From positions 113,711,126-113,775,125 of the forward strand of contig JBCFYV010000012.1 of assembly GCA_039000515.1 (NCBI GenBank): a DNA stretch of 64,000 bases. The letters are read 5' to 3'. Shown piece by piece: positions 10,210 to 21,268 of this stretch; position 1 is the stretch's first letter, and each line of letters opens with the position of its first letter. Below the pieces are notes generated by a model. That model saw only the letters and a program-made list of their open reading frames with translations. It was not told the DNA's origin and made no database searches. The translations under genes and the position numbers were made by a program. This DNA comes from Timema cristinae (Eukaryota > Arthropoda > Insecta > Phasmatodea > Timematidae).

Positions 10210-11725
10210 ATTTAAATTAATTAAAGTGTATTCTCCTCCATACTAATATTCCCATAGTTAAAATTATTTGCAGATTGTGTGTTGATATTCATTAGTAATT
10301 ATTTAAAGAAGCCGTCATTCAAACCAAAACTCTTTGTGGTGAATTTAAATGTATGATATAGTTCCTTACCAACTCCAACAAGTAGGGAGCTACAGTGTCT
10401 TTAGCAAATGATATATATGCCACATATATATCTCCTACGTTTATTATGAGTTTATTACGTACCCAAGGTCGTAGCCAGCCAATAATGTCGGGAGGGGGGG
10501 TTGGTGGACACATCTCCCAATTTCCGGAAGCTAGAATTTTTTAAAAAAAGATACACCGTTCTAGAAGCTCTCTGAAGTGCTTTTTATGGTTACACAGCTC
10601 CCTAATTTGTACTTGTATCTTAATTTTGATATTGTTTGAACCATAAGTAAAGTCATATATATTTTATTCATAAAATTTCGGGGAGTGTTTGAAACCCCAA
10701 ACCTCCCCGTTTAAGGCCTTGTACGTATCTGAAAACATCATAGATCAAATCTTTCATTGTTTTAAGTTATAGCGATTCTTGTTCGATTTCGCCTTTTTGT
10801 TTCGTTTTCTTGGTTTTGATGCACGTTGCTTTTTTAGGGTTGAACTTAGCCATGTTCAATAAACACGCAAAATTATGATTTTTTTTTTAGAAAATGGCTA
10901 AAGAAACAGTACTCATATGACCTTAAATATATTTTCATAACTTTTAAGATATTTTTAATGTTAAATTCAATTTATAACCAGTAATAAAAGTTAAACTCAT
11001 ATATTTGTATACATTCATAAAGTTAATTGTAATATTCAGCTAAACACAAGGTTTAAAATCAAGACGCGTTTTGATGTACCAAGAGATGAGTTCCTTTGAA
11101 ACTTTGAGTTGAAGACTAAAACTAACACAATAAAATACTGTACAAGTGCAAAATTAATAAAGGAAAGAAAAAGAAACAAAATAAATGTCACAACTCGTCA
11201 CTCAGGTAGTAAGACGCGTTACTAGAAAAATCGCACTTAAGGGTGAGTCCTAGAGACCTGGCTAGCCCGATCCTTCCTTGGTCGGCTAGTCTGTGTTATT
11301 GGTAGGTACAGTCAAAGCAAGAAGTTTCAGGAAATGGACAAAACCAATTAACTTTTGTATTGATCAACGTGGTGTAAATAATAAAATTAAAGAGTAGAGT
11401 AGGACTAATAAACCAAACAAATTTGATATAACGACATTATGTACTACAAAATGATATAAAATCAAAGTATCGGGGTATAAAACAAAAAGTACTTGTATAA
11501 GATCAAAAATTATGTACTTTTACAACTATTAAATAGATTATAAATTAAAAACTATTAAATAGCTTATAAATTAAAAACTGATTTTATTTAAAATATTTTA
11601 AGTACATCATTGCATAGACTTCATATGCATGTATAGCTAGAATAAATTTAATTCCCATACATTAAATACTTTACCTTAAAATTAGTACGTAAAATGGATA
11701 AAATAGTAAGTTTGACTACTTACTG
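10210..11725. other. AT-rich unassigned stretch
   Basis: No coding or RNA signal. Direct repetition of ctattaaatag.ttataaatta occurs near 11,525-11,575. Confidence 0.45.
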
Positions 11726-11727
11726 TT

Positions 11728-11829
11728 ATCGATACTTTTCTTTCGATACTAGTACTGTATCGATATTTTCCTTCCGATACTTTTAATGAGTACACTATCG
11801 ATACTTTTTTTCCGATACCACATCCCTAC
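11728..11829 (+). repeat. CGATACTTTT repeats, possible hAT-type end
   Basis: Variants of atcgatacttttctttcgata recur four to five times. The block ends in ccgataccacatcccta. Inverted, that end (tagggatgtggtatcgg) resembles terminal sequences of hAT elements with repeated TATCGATA-type motifs. I found no partner end. Confidence 0.4.
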
Positions 11830-11908
11830 TTGTTATCCCTCAATGGCTTAAAGCCCGACCAATCAAAAACAGTTAGGTATGTTTGCTATTTTCTTAATAT
11901 CTGTTAAG

Positions 11909-12201
11909 ACAAGGTGACCTGGTGGTCTAGGGGTAAGGTGTCAAACTTCTGTGTTGGGGTTCCGGGGTTCAATCCTCGGTCCCGGCACAGATTTATCCGA
12001 TTACCAAACCCTTCCTTCACCTCTGACAAGACATCTTGTGAATGTGGAGAATGCCAGGCCTCCACCGTGGTTCGATCCCACGTTAAACTGTAGGTCCTTC
12101 ATTTCATCTCACAATCACCCTACTATTACACATTAGCGTAAGTGCGTATAACCCGAACGGGTAGTAAGACGCGGTGCTAATAATAATAATAATATTAATA
12201 A
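11909..12201 (+). mobile_element. SINE family A, full length with 14-bp TSD
   Basis: Complete head (cctggtggtctaggggtaag; B box ggggttcaatcctcggtc), body and tail (gggtagtaagacgcggtgct, then TAA repeats). The perfect duplication taatatctgttaag lies at 11,895-11,908 and 12,202-12,215. This is the best reference copy of family A. Confidence 0.95.
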
Positions 12202-12221
12202 TAATATCTGTTAAGGTTGTA

Positions 12222-12420
12222 CGGGTGACTTATGATGGGGTAGGGATAATGAAGGGAGCATTTTAAAGGTAATCTACCCGCAATTGCGTAGAAAAGAGGG
12301 GGAAACGATCCAGGAAATAACACTCTCAGTAGCCCGACCAGGATTTGAAACCTAATCTTCCCAAGCAGGCCAGTCTATCACGAGAGTGACACCTTAGAAA
12401 ATTTTACCACTGACGCGGTT
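12222..12420 (-). mobile_element. Diverged SINE family B copy
   Basis: The minus-strand body shows tctacccgcaattgcgtaga and gcccgaccaggatttgaaac (B box). The head side has cacgagagtgacacctta and ccactgacgcgg. It lies directly 3' of the A copy above. Confidence 0.75.
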
Positions 12421-12470
12421 GTATTTTGATATCATAACATGAATGTATAACACGTGCGGCAAACAAGCTA

Positions 12471-12691
12471 CAGTAGCCCCATGACTTCTTAGGTGCTGAC
12501 TGACATCTGACAGCTTTGAAAAGTTACCAGACCAAATTATGTATCCCTACGCCGAACCATATGATCTGCAAAAACATGTGTTTAGCAGCTGTCACTTCTG
12601 ACGGTAAAAATGTAGGTATATATCTAAATGTTGACTGTCAGAATTCAGCTGTGAGCTGTCAGTCAGCACCAAAGAAGTCATGAGGCTATTG
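12471..12691. mobile_element. TA-flanked MITE with ~40-bp TIRs
   Basis: The left end cagtagccccatgacttctt and the inverted right end caatagcctcatgacttctt match closely and continue with ggtgctgactgaca. The element is bounded by TA on both sides (12,469-12,470 and 12,692-12,693), the pattern of Tc1/mariner-type MITEs. There is no coding capacity. An internal cagctgtcacttctgac resembles dispersed family G. Confidence 0.7.
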
Positions 12692-12714
12692 TACTTGGCA
12701 TTGAGTAACAAATA

Positions 12715-13225
12715 TGGTTAAGAGAATTATTATTGTTACTGTTTCGATATTGAATGTTGTTGTTGTTGACAGTAGATAGTCTACTTTGACAATATTTACA
12801 TCACATAAAGATTGAAAGAGTCCAAGCAAACATTCCTGGGACGCTTACAAGTAGTTTTGGTTGGAAGGGCAGTTTAGAGAATTCTAACACATTTCTTTGC
12901 TGCCAACATTGATATAACATTTTACTAAATTATTTGTTTTATTTTATTAGTATTGGTAATGTCTACAAGTAAAAATCTACGATTTATACAAGTATATGTA
13001 CGTAATTTAAACCTTGAAATATCTCAAAAATGAAAATGTAAAAATTGTATAGCATATTATTATATTTAAAAAAACACTCTTAAATTATTTAGTTCCTTTG
13101 CAATCAAACATCAAGCAAAAATGTGTCATTCACTTTGTCGATTTAAAAACATTCATTTCTTTATTTCTTATTTAAAGAGAAAGTATTGTAAGCTTGAACA
13201 ATTTTTATCTCAAGAAAATGATGAA
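12715..13225. other. No recognisable feature
   Basis: AT-rich. The frame at 13,121-13,315 lies partly in the adjoining dispersed repeat and is not supported. Confidence 0.45.
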
Positions 13226-13229
13226 TCTT

Positions 13230-13760
13230 TACGTTTTAAGTGGTCCCTAACTCAAAAAATGGATTTTACATTTCTTCTTGTACTTATGTCTGTCTGTTCT
13301 TGGCCACAGATATGATCGAGTTTGATTGATTTTGTTCAAACTTTATATTTAGATATTGTCTCGGTATAGCTCGGGACTTCATTTCTACTCTCGCTTTTAA
13401 TTCAAGGGTAGTTAACTGATGATGATTATTTTGAGATATACGTTTTTAGAAAATGGCTTTAATGATTTTGTTTGGCATGTTAGGATTAATCTAAGATTTT
13501 CATAAGTTTCACCGGAGAAATTTTCGGAATTAGATATCTAACACTAAAATTAAGTTTACCGAAGCATAAAAAGAGAAACAAAGATTTTATCGAATTCCGT
13601 TCTATAGGTTTTGATTAAACTTTGTATCCGGCACTGATTCACATTAGAAACAAAATGAAAATGATAATTTTTCCAAGAAAATGATTTTGAGGGTACTTTA
13701 CACCAGCGGACATTTCTAATTTTGATATATTATCCGCAACTATTTGAGATAAAAACTAAC
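13230..13760 (-). repeat. Dispersed repeat family I, inverted copy
   Basis: Contains tgtctgtctgttcttggcc, atggctttaatgattttgtt, ttagatatctaacactaaaa and aaaaagagaaacaaagattt. In reverse complement these match the order of motifs in the copies at 25.9 and 36.4 kb (attgagagaagccattttg, tagggttggatatccaa, gacagacagacag). Confidence 0.55.
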
Positions 13761-13764
13761 TCAT

Positions 13765-14412
13765 CATTGTAAAGTCGTAATACAACTCAAAATAAAAAAT
13801 AATTGAAATATATTTTTATGAAACTAATAGTTTCAGAATTATAAACAAATACAATTTTATGGGGGTCTTTAAATATGAAATTTATTGCTATGCTTTTTGG
13901 TGGACAGGATGTTTCTTTTTTCTCAATGTTTATGTAACAGTATATATTATTATATTGATGCTCTTTGGTAGAATGTTTATGCAACAATATATATATAATT
14001 TAGTTTCACAAATATTTCACAGTTTTTAATAAATGTCTCTATTTTAATATAAATAAGAGAGGACAATCTGTGCGCTACACCGTATTATATATTATAATAT
14101 TTTTTGTGGTTTAAGATTTTTTCCTCTTATTTTTTTTTTTCAGACACTGCCAAGTTCATAAAGCAAATAACATAGCAAGTTTGTTCTGTTGAGGTTAATT
14201 ATTTCTCTTGTAATATGTGTATCCATACTAAATAGAGTTACATCCTTACAACAGACTTTCCTTTACATGAGTGCAAAATTTGTTTTAATTTACTTTCGGT
14301 TAAATATTTTATTTTCCCTGACTCAGCAGAATTATTCATATACTGTGAACTCTGGTGTGAATACTAAATATATGCTTACATTTGATGCGCTTGATGTTCA
14401 CATAATATGTTG
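13765..14412. other. AT-rich unassigned stretch
   Basis: Low-complexity AT-rich sequence. The short frames here (13,787-13,987 and 14,189-14,413) look incidental. Confidence 0.45.
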
Positions 14413-14416
14413 AGAT

Positions 14417-14650
14417 CCGCTTTGGTAGTCGAGTGGTCTAACGCACTACTCTCGCAGTAGACTCGTCTGCCAATGTCAGGGAGAGAAGGGATAAAATCCC
14501 TGTCAGGTATAATTAGGATGTTTTTTTTCTAATTTGTTTTCAAACTCTCTCCACGAAAATGCGGGTACACTTCCAATAAATTTCAACTTCCTCATCCCTA
14601 ACTAATCAGAGGAATATATTAGGATAGCCCGGGCGGGGGTAAAGTCTTGG
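14417..14650 (+). mobile_element. SINE family B copy
   Basis: The head ctttggtagtcgagtggtct and actactctcgcagtagactc is well kept. The B box is degraded (gggataaaatccctgtcag). The body includes gcgggtacacttcc. The tail is degenerate (agcccgggcgggggtaaag). Confidence 0.8.
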
Positions 14651-14924
14651 GGCAGGGGAAAATAAGTAGTTACAGGCACATTTAATAATTTAAAAACATA
14701 TTAATTAATGGCTCAATATTATATTGTAATGTTGGAAGAAAGTTAGTTAAGAATAAATGCACCCATATTAGCATGTAAATGTATGGAAAAACCACATCGA
14801 CGGATCATTTGTGGAAAACCAAACCGCAATGCACTCTTTCGAGATTTGAGTCTTGACCTCACTGGAAATCTTGTATATTGCGAGCCTGACGCCTGAAAAC
14901 GCGTAGAAACCAATGTAGGTTTTA

Positions 14925-15190
14925 CCTTGGCTACAGCTCCAGTAGTCCCGGGTTCAATCCCCCGGTGCATTCCAAAAATGTTCTGTGAAGCAGTCTGGAA
15001 CTGGGTCTAACTCAGCCTCGTGAGGACAAATGAAGAGCTCCTTGGATAAATAAGTAGCGGTTCCGGTCTAGAAAACTGATATTAACAGCAGAGGGTTCGT
15101 TGTGCTGACCACATGACACCCTCTCTCCGCAAATGTTGGCATTACTATCGCTAACGGCGGCGGCCACTCGGTCGCTATAACTCACTTGTG
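14925..15190 (+). mobile_element. SINE family C copy
   Basis: The head ggctacagctccagtagtcc with B box ccgggttcaatcccccggtg leads into a body containing ggtctagaaaactgatatta and gctgaccacatgacaccctc. This aligns with the copy at 2.2-2.45 kb in inverted order. The 3' end is unclear. Confidence 0.65.
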
Positions 15191-15194
15191 GGCT

Positions 15195-16185
15195 CACACC
15201 GTGGAGTTTTTTTAATACGTGTTATTTTGCGCAGAGCTGTACAGGAGCACCTTTGTTGTTAAAATGGAGGTAGTTACGACCCAGAAGGAGACAATGGAGG
15301 GGGCCATTAGTTTAAATGAGGGGCCTTACATGCCCACACTAAGTTGGAATGGCTTTTACTCAGTCTGGCGCTGGTTTAGCCTTTACCTTCACATACAGTC
15401 CGCACTTGTTAAATATGGACCTGCAGGGCCAGGAATGTGGTTAGAACGCGCGAATCTATCCTGAGAGCCGGTGGTTCTATCCCTGATAGCTACAATTATG
15501 TTCTCTCCCTCTCCGGAAGTGCTGTTTAAGGCGGCCGCCCTCGGCGAGATAAGTATCAATCGCTTGTCAGGCCACACGACTTAAAAATACAATGGTCTGT
15601 CTCGTTCTGTGTAACTACTTCTCTTATTCTGGATAAGTTTATACTCGCTTTCACTCTTCACTTATAACCACCCTTCGTCATGTCAATAAGAAAGAGGGGC
15701 AAGAAAACTATGAGACTTCTTATCTCAATGTAAAGAGGTGACCTCACTGCTATTTTTCAAATATATTAAAAAAAAATTTGTTAGTCCATCAAAAAATTAC
15801 TGTACTTGTTAGAGGAGGGTAGTATCATAGCTCAGCAAATATGATTAGTATTTATATTAATACAACTCAAAATATAGGATTGTTTGAATCTTTCAACTTT
15901 ATTTTGGCTTGAATCGTATTTTGAAATAACGCATCGTAGAATTAAATATTGCGTTTGAGCTAAACGTCTGCATGGAAATTTCTCTCTCACTGAGGTGGCC
16001 CCCTTAACTCATCAATCCAAGCGAATGCCAGTGCACTCCCTTAACCTTGCCCTTTCTCCATTTTGTTTTATTAGACGAGTATCAACCAGATCTCGTGAGA
16101 GACATGTTTTAATAAAATACTATATTTTTATTATAGTTAGTAACAACAAAATCTTCTATCGCGTATTACTACCATCCGTGCTATC
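15195..16185. other. Unassigned; one weak open frame
   Basis: An 81-codon plus-strand frame (15,219-15,464) lies in a stretch of more balanced composition. It has no motif that I recognise. The next 100 bp carry a tRNA-like B-box remnant (ggtggttctatccctg). The rest is AT-rich with no feature. Confidence 0.35.
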
Positions 16186-16189
16186 TGTA

Positions 16190-16335
16190 TTTAACTACAA
16201 TGATAAGAAAGGGGATAGGGTGGTAGAATTTGTAGTAAACACAGCCGCATTTGTTTGTAAGGAAAGTAGAAAACCATTCAGAGTAAATCTTCCTTCAGTA
16301 CACCCAACCAGGATTCGAACACGATTCCTCCACCA
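16190..16335 (-). mobile_element. SINE family B, partial
   Basis: The minus-strand body shows cacagccgcatttgtttgta, gtagaaaaccattcag and B box accaggattcgaacacg. The head is truncated. It is followed about 75 bp later by a B copy in the opposite orientation. Confidence 0.7.
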
Positions 16336-16408
16336 AAATAAAACATAATAAAGGAGCTTGATACCTTTTTCTTTGTGCCCACCGATGATAGCGGTAACAA
16401 AGTTACTG

Positions 16409-16650
16409 ACGGACTCGATAGTCGCGTGGTCTAACACGCTATTCTCACAGTAGACTAGACTGACGGGTAGATCGAGGTTCGAATCTTGGTCGGGTGTACT
16501 GAGGGTGGTGTTTATAAAAATAGTTTTACAATCTCCATCCACACGAATGTGGGTACACTTCCTCTAAATATAACCTTAATCGTTAAAACCATAAGCGTAA
16601 TCAGTATATACTCGTATAACACAACTGGTGTAAGATGTGGTGCTAAAAAA
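16409..16650 (+). mobile_element. SINE family B copy
   Basis: Head gatagtcgcgtggtctaaca and ctcacagtagactagactga. B box aggttcgaatcttggtc, then gtgtactgagggtggt. The body has cgaatgtgggtacacttcct. It ends gtaagatgtggtgctaaa with an A-rich tail. Confidence 0.85.
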
Positions 16651-16732
16651 AAAAGTTTGAACGGCTTTACCCACGAGAGTAACTTTTAGAAGAATCACAC
16701 CCGTGTAGATTGTAAACGTCTAGAGAGGATAG

Positions 16733-16765
16733 CGGGTAGTAAGACGCGGTGCTAAATAAAATAAA
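16733..16765 (+). mobile_element. 33-bp tail-only SINE insertion with 12-bp TSD
   Basis: The insert is just the last bases of the shared A/B tail (cgggtagtaagacgcggtgc, then taa and an AAATAAAATAAA-like end). The perfect duplication tagagaggatag lies at 16,721-16,732 and 16,766-16,777. It is an extreme 5' truncation and marks the 3' end of the retrotransposed RNA. Confidence 0.85.
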
Positions 16766-16799
16766 TAGAGAGGATAGATAATACCATGACGATAAATGA

Positions 16800-16893
16800 T
16801 GAGTGCCCGGCAGGGAATCGAACCCCGGCTAACGTTGTTCAAACGAAAGCGCGAGTCTAACGCACTTAAAACCGCTCGGCCATCACCGAGGGG
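16800..16893 (-). mobile_element. tRNA-Ser/Leu-like pseudogene or SINE head
   Basis: The minus strand reads tcggtgatggccgagcggtt, gcgttagactcgcgctttcg, then B box ggggttcgattccctgccgg. The A box, a long variable region and the B box are well kept, but I could not pair a clean 7-bp acceptor stem. A SINE head or tRNA pseudogene is more likely than a working tRNA. Confidence 0.55.
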
Positions 16894-16904
16894 TTCTGAT
16901 CAAA

Positions 16905-17440
16905 GGTTACCATCGAGCTGTGGAGTTAAGTGGTGAGAGGGTTTGAAGACTGAGATATCTTGGGACTTCAGATTTAAAAAAAACTTTCAAAAAATGAACC
17001 CAAGTAAGATAAAACTAGGGCAAGGAAAAAAAAGTTAAGATTTTTTTTTTATATTCCATCCGTTCTGCCTGACAGAACTGGTGATATCATGATTAGCATA
17101 TGGAGCACCTTGAAGAAGTAAAGGAAGTAGGTAGGATTGGGGGTTGGTGGAAGGGGAAGAGCGGAAAGCAGTATAAGTGGATTCGTGAGGTTCCGAAAGG
17201 TTTTTATTTGGAACTTAGCACCGATATCCAAATGCCACCCCCTATCGCCCCTTAGAATCCACGCCATACCTTATTACGCATTCGCACCAAGGGATCAGAT
17301 ACTCCTCACTCCCCTCCCCCCCTATTTCCCTAACCCACCCACAGTTAAAAAATAATGGTTCGGTAGTACTAGGAGTGAAGGGAAAAAAAAGTTTGCATTG
17401 AAAAATAATCGGAAAGTGAGATATCCAAGAAAGTTTTTTT
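16905..17440. other. No recognisable feature
   Basis: Purine/pyrimidine-skewed stretches keep overlapping frames open on both strands at 17,049-17,355. There is no domain, so I treat them as composition. Confidence 0.45.
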
Positions 17441-17447
17441 TACCTAT

Positions 17448-17540
17448 AACGGTGGATTAATGGTTTAAGACACCAGACTCGCATTGAGTTTGGTCGCCGT
17501 TGACAAAGGAGTAAGAGAGTTCGAATCCCTGTCGTCAAAT
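17448..17540 (+). mobile_element. tRNA-like SINE head, diverged
   Basis: ggtggattaatggtttaaga, cagactcgcattgagtttgg and B box gagttcgaatccctgtcg resemble a tRNA-Leu/Ser-type head. No recognised body follows. Confidence 0.5.
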
Positions 17541-17735
17541 CACTGAATAATTCAAGTGAACGTCAGTTTTACGTAACGGTATTACAGAAGAATAGTACCT
17601 TTACAAACATGCCAAGATTTAAAGAAACAAAGAATTTGCAATTATTGAACTTTTATCTGACAGAAGAAGTAGGAGACGAATCGTCAAGATAGTGTGGGTG
17701 AGAAAGATGCTTAAAATGAGAAGTTCTGTGGATAA

Positions 17736-17937
17736 TTAATTAATTAATATTAGCACCGCGTCTTACTACCCGTTCGGGTTATACGCTTTAAGTACTAATT
17801 ACGCTAATGGATTAGGAATTGGGAAGGTTGAATTAGAGGAAGTGAACCCGCATTTGCGTGGAGGGATAGTGTAAAACATTTAGGGAAAACCACCCCAGTT
17901 CACCGACCGAGATTCGAACTCGATCTCCCCGTCCTCA
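17736..17937 (-). mobile_element. SINE family B, 5'-truncated, with 12-bp TSD
   Basis: Tail, body and B box (gaccgagattcgaactcgat) are intact. The A-box part is missing. The perfect duplication ttctgtggataa lies at 17,724-17,735 and 17,938-17,949. Low divergence from the 934-1190 copy suggests a recent insertion of the same subfamily. Confidence 0.92.
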
Positions 17938-18104
17938 TTCTGTGGATAAATATCACACATTGCACAAGGAATTGGAAGAGGAATAAATAAGCTTGTTTTT
18001 AATGGATGAAAACAAATCCACACAATGAGTAAGTATATGAAAGACGAGACTTGGTGTATGAACTATTACAATTTACGGAAATCCATCGTATCTGAATAAT
18101 ATTC

Positions 18105-18330
18105 GAATACACTGAAAAATAAAACCTAAACACGGTAATCAAACCGGGACCTCTAGCTCTTAGTAGCTAACAATATTCACACGTCCATCACAGACTCTGC
18201 CCTAATATATGAGTGAATAATGGTCCTGAGTAAGGGACGATCCTTGGATAGCTCAAAGGTGGAGCATTGGAGCGCTAACCTGAAGTTCCAGAGATCGATT
18301 CCCGTGCCCTGGTGTCATTTTTCTTCTTAA
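18105..18330. mobile_element. SINE family D: two opposed tRNA-like halves
   Basis: The left half (ctaaacacggtaatcaaacc, gggacctctagctct) is a minus-strand tRNA-like unit. The right half (gggacgatccttggatagct, B box agatcgattcccgtg, ccctggtgtcattttt) is a plus-strand one. The arrangement is more complete than at 5.1 kb, so the palindromic structure looks like a family trait. Confidence 0.65.
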
Positions 18331-18339
18331 TCGATTGTT

Positions 18340-18875
18340 TTTTTTTTCTTTTAGTTCCTTGCAGAATTTTAAACATATTGTATCTTTGTGGATATTATCC
18401 GCATCTTTCTTGTTGGCCATAGTGACGTAATTGTGCGCTTTTAAAGTCTATAATCAATTATTAAGGGTTTTCCAAAAGGCATAGAGCGAACTAACGGTGA
18501 ATGTATGCGGATGCGACTTAATTCGTCATTAATATATGAATGCCGCCAAGTCTAATACATTGAATACAACTTTGACGTTGACGTGGGGTTTAGTGCGAAT
18601 TGAGCTCAAAAGTGTATGAACAGTTGCTTTATTTTATGGAAAGTAACAAACGCCAAAGAGATTACGGCTTATGAACACGCACTTATCAATTATGAAATGA
18701 GGTCAACACAAGATTTAAACAGGTTAACACCTACACCATTGATGCAAATACAAGGTTTCATATTTCTAGGTAAAATATATATATTCTATATAAGAAACAA
18801 TTTTAAAATTATGATTATTATTAAAAAGGAAAATTATGATTGTATTTAATTTTTACGTAGATATATAAAACCTTG
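18340..18875. other. No recognisable feature
   Basis: AT-rich. The frame at 18,616-18,849 has no recognisable motif. Confidence 0.4.

Positions 18876-18876
<1 letters not shown>

Positions 18877-18938
<62 letters not shown>
18877..18938 (+). repeat. (TG)n microsatellite
   Basis: An uninterrupted run of TG dinucleotides of about 60 bp. Confidence 0.97.
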
Positions 18939-18941
<3 letters not shown>

Positions 18942-19259
18942 GTATAATATACACGCCTGTATAAGTGTATAGTTTTACAAAAATGTAAAACATTCTATGC
19001 CATTTGTGGGCACAGATTCTGAACGTTGAGACAGCCGTTGCTGATAGTTTATGGAACGCGCCGTAAACTTGAGTTTTCCGCAACAAGATCAGCATTACTG
19101 TTATACAAATAGTATTCAAATAATGTTCAGGGGCTTTCCAGAGTCGACTTTACTGATGGGTGTGTGCGTGCGTGTGCGTGTGTGTAAGAAAGGCATTATT
19201 TTTTTCACTTTTTATAGCCAAATATTATTTCGGCTAAGATAAATCAAATATGCCTCCAG

Positions 19260-19550
19260 TATAAATATAGAGTTTACGTTTCTTCACATTGATATGGACA
19301 GTTGTTAAATATTTGTCTAAGGTGTCCTGGAATTTAAAAACAATTTTTTTTAGGTTTATCATAAAATAACAACGTGTTCATGACAGATATTCAATAACTA
19401 TTGATATCAGAACGTGATGAAAATTAGACTCTGTGTTTCTTCTACTGTAGAATATTTGTATATATTTTCGCTAAAAAAAGTTTTCTAAGAAAAATGCAAA
19501 AGTAATGCCTTTTTCTAATTTCTCCTTCCACCCCACCTTAAAATATAACC
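19260..19550 (+). repeat. Dispersed repeat family H, copy 1
   Basis: Contains gtgtcctggaatttaa, caataactattgatatca and ttccaccccaccttaa, in the same order as at 39.79-40.10 kb. No coding frame. Confidence 0.55.
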
Positions 19551-19614
19551 ATGCGCTCGTAATCTTTTTATTATTTTGTTTTATTTATTTAAGATAAGAA
19601 AGAGCGAATTAACA

Positions 19615-19890
19615 TTATTATTATTAGCACCGCGTCTTACTACCCGTTCGGGTTATACGCACTTACGCTAATGTGTGATGGTAGGGTGATTGTGAGATGA
19701 AATGGAGGACCTGCAGTTTAACGTGGAATCCGAACCACGGTGGCTGCCTGGCATTCCCCACATTCACAAGATGTCTTGTCAGAGGTGAAGGAAGGGTTTG
19801 GCAATCAGATAAATCTTTGCCGGGACCGAGGATTGAACCCGGCCGCCAGCATAGAAGTCTGACACCTTACCCCTAGACCACCAGGTCACC
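19615..19890 (-). mobile_element. SINE family A, full length with 11-bp TSD
   Basis: The tail (attattagcaccgcgtctta) is at the left. The head (ggtgacctggtggtctaggg on minus) is at the right. The B box is slightly altered (gggttcaatcctcgg). The perfect duplication gcgaattaaca lies at 19,604-19,614 and 19,891-19,901. Confidence 0.95.
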
Positions 19891-20007
19891 GCGAATTAAC
19901 AAATAACAATAAATTCACTGGCAGTGACTTTGGGATAAGATGAAAACACCATTATCAAGAGAGAATGTTTTTATGTTATTTATAATTCTTTATTAGTATT
20001 TATTTTT

Positions 20008-20232
20008 GTAGCGCATCCTAACACCCCTACTGCTAGATTCTCATTTAACCACACTAATGAAGTGGTATGAAAAAAGTTGAAATTTTAAAGGAAATGTGCC
20101 CAAATTTGCGTTGGAAGAAAGAGCGGGAAACATTTTATGAAAAACCACTCCAGTACACTCGGCAGGTATACGAACCACGACCTATCCTTAAAACCGCACA
20201 TTAGACTAGAAGACCTTGAAGATTAGACTACG
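20008..20232 (-). mobile_element. Diverged SINE family B copy
   Basis: The tail side gtagcgcatcctaacacccc is degraded. The body aatgtgcccaaatttgcgtt and gagcgggaaacattttatg is recognisable. The B box is weak (tatacgaaccacgac). Confidence 0.7.
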
Positions 20233-20239
20233 TGTGCTC

Positions 20240-20564
20240 AACTAATAGATTTTTTTTCTTCGTAAATTGGTATCTGTGCTGGCTACCTACTTTAAGTGAA
20301 CAGGACGAGGGTGGGGAATTACTTTAAATAAATCTAACCCCATTCGTTTATTTAAAAATTGAAAAAAAAAATAGTGCAGCTGACTTTGTTCGAACTTCAG
20401 GATTCTTAGGTTAGTAACTGTGTTAAAGCACTAGAATAGTCGTAAAGGAGTTCCTAAACGCCAGAAACCAAATAATTTTATAACATTCCTGGGTGGAGCT
20501 GTCCGGTAGTAGGAGGGCAAACAGGGGATGAGGAAAATACAATTGACAATACAATTCATGTTGT
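20240..20564. other. No recognisable feature
   Basis: AT-rich sequence leading up to the satellite block. Confidence 0.45.
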
Positions 20565-21268
20565 GACCCTCCTATTAAATGACATTCTATTCCCAAAGCT
20601 CCATTCTACGCTCCTATAACATTGTGTTGTGACCCTCCTATTAAATGACAGATCATTCTATTCACAAAGATCCATTCTACGCTCCTATAACAGTGTGTTG
20701 TGACTATTAAATGACATCATTCTATTCACAAAGATCAATTCTACGCTCCTATAACAGTGTGTTGTGACTATTAAATGACATCATTCTATTCACAAAGATC
20801 CATTCTACGCTCCTATACCAGTGTGTTGTGACTATTAAATGACATCATTCTATTCACAAAGATCCATTCTACGCTCCTATACCAGTGTGTTGTGACTATT
20901 AAATGACATCATTCTATTCACAAAGATCCATTCTACGCTCCTATAACATTGTGTTGTGACTATTAAATGACAGATCATTCTATTCACAAAGATCCATTCT
21001 ACGCTCCTATAACAGTGTGTTGTGACTTTAAATGACATCATTCTATTCACAAAGATCAATTCTACGCTCCTATAACAGTGTGTTGTGACTATTAAATGAC
21101 ATCATTCTATTCACAAAGATCCATTCTACGCTCCTATACCAGTGTGTTGTGACTATTAAATGACATCATTCTATTCACAAAGATCCATTCTACGCTCCTA
21201 TACCAGTGTGTTGTGACTATTAAATGACATCATTCTATTCACAAAGATCCATTCTACGCTCCTATAGC
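20565..21268 (+). repeat. 64-bp tandem repeat, 11 units, with five-unit higher-order structure
   Basis: Each unit contains gtgttgtgactattaaatga, cattctattcacaaagatc and cattctacgctcctata. The string ctcctata recurs at 20611, 20682, 20746, 20810, 20874, 20938, 21004, 21067, 21131, 21195 and 21259. Variants (gacagatcatt, aagatcaatt, tatacca, ataacatt) repeat every five units, about 321 bp. Short frames inside are products of the repeat. Confidence 0.95.

Noticed and set aside
20565..21268. Possible CRISPR array
   Set aside because: Whole units are repeated without unique spacers, the unit is 64 bp and the genome is eukaryotic. It is a satellite.
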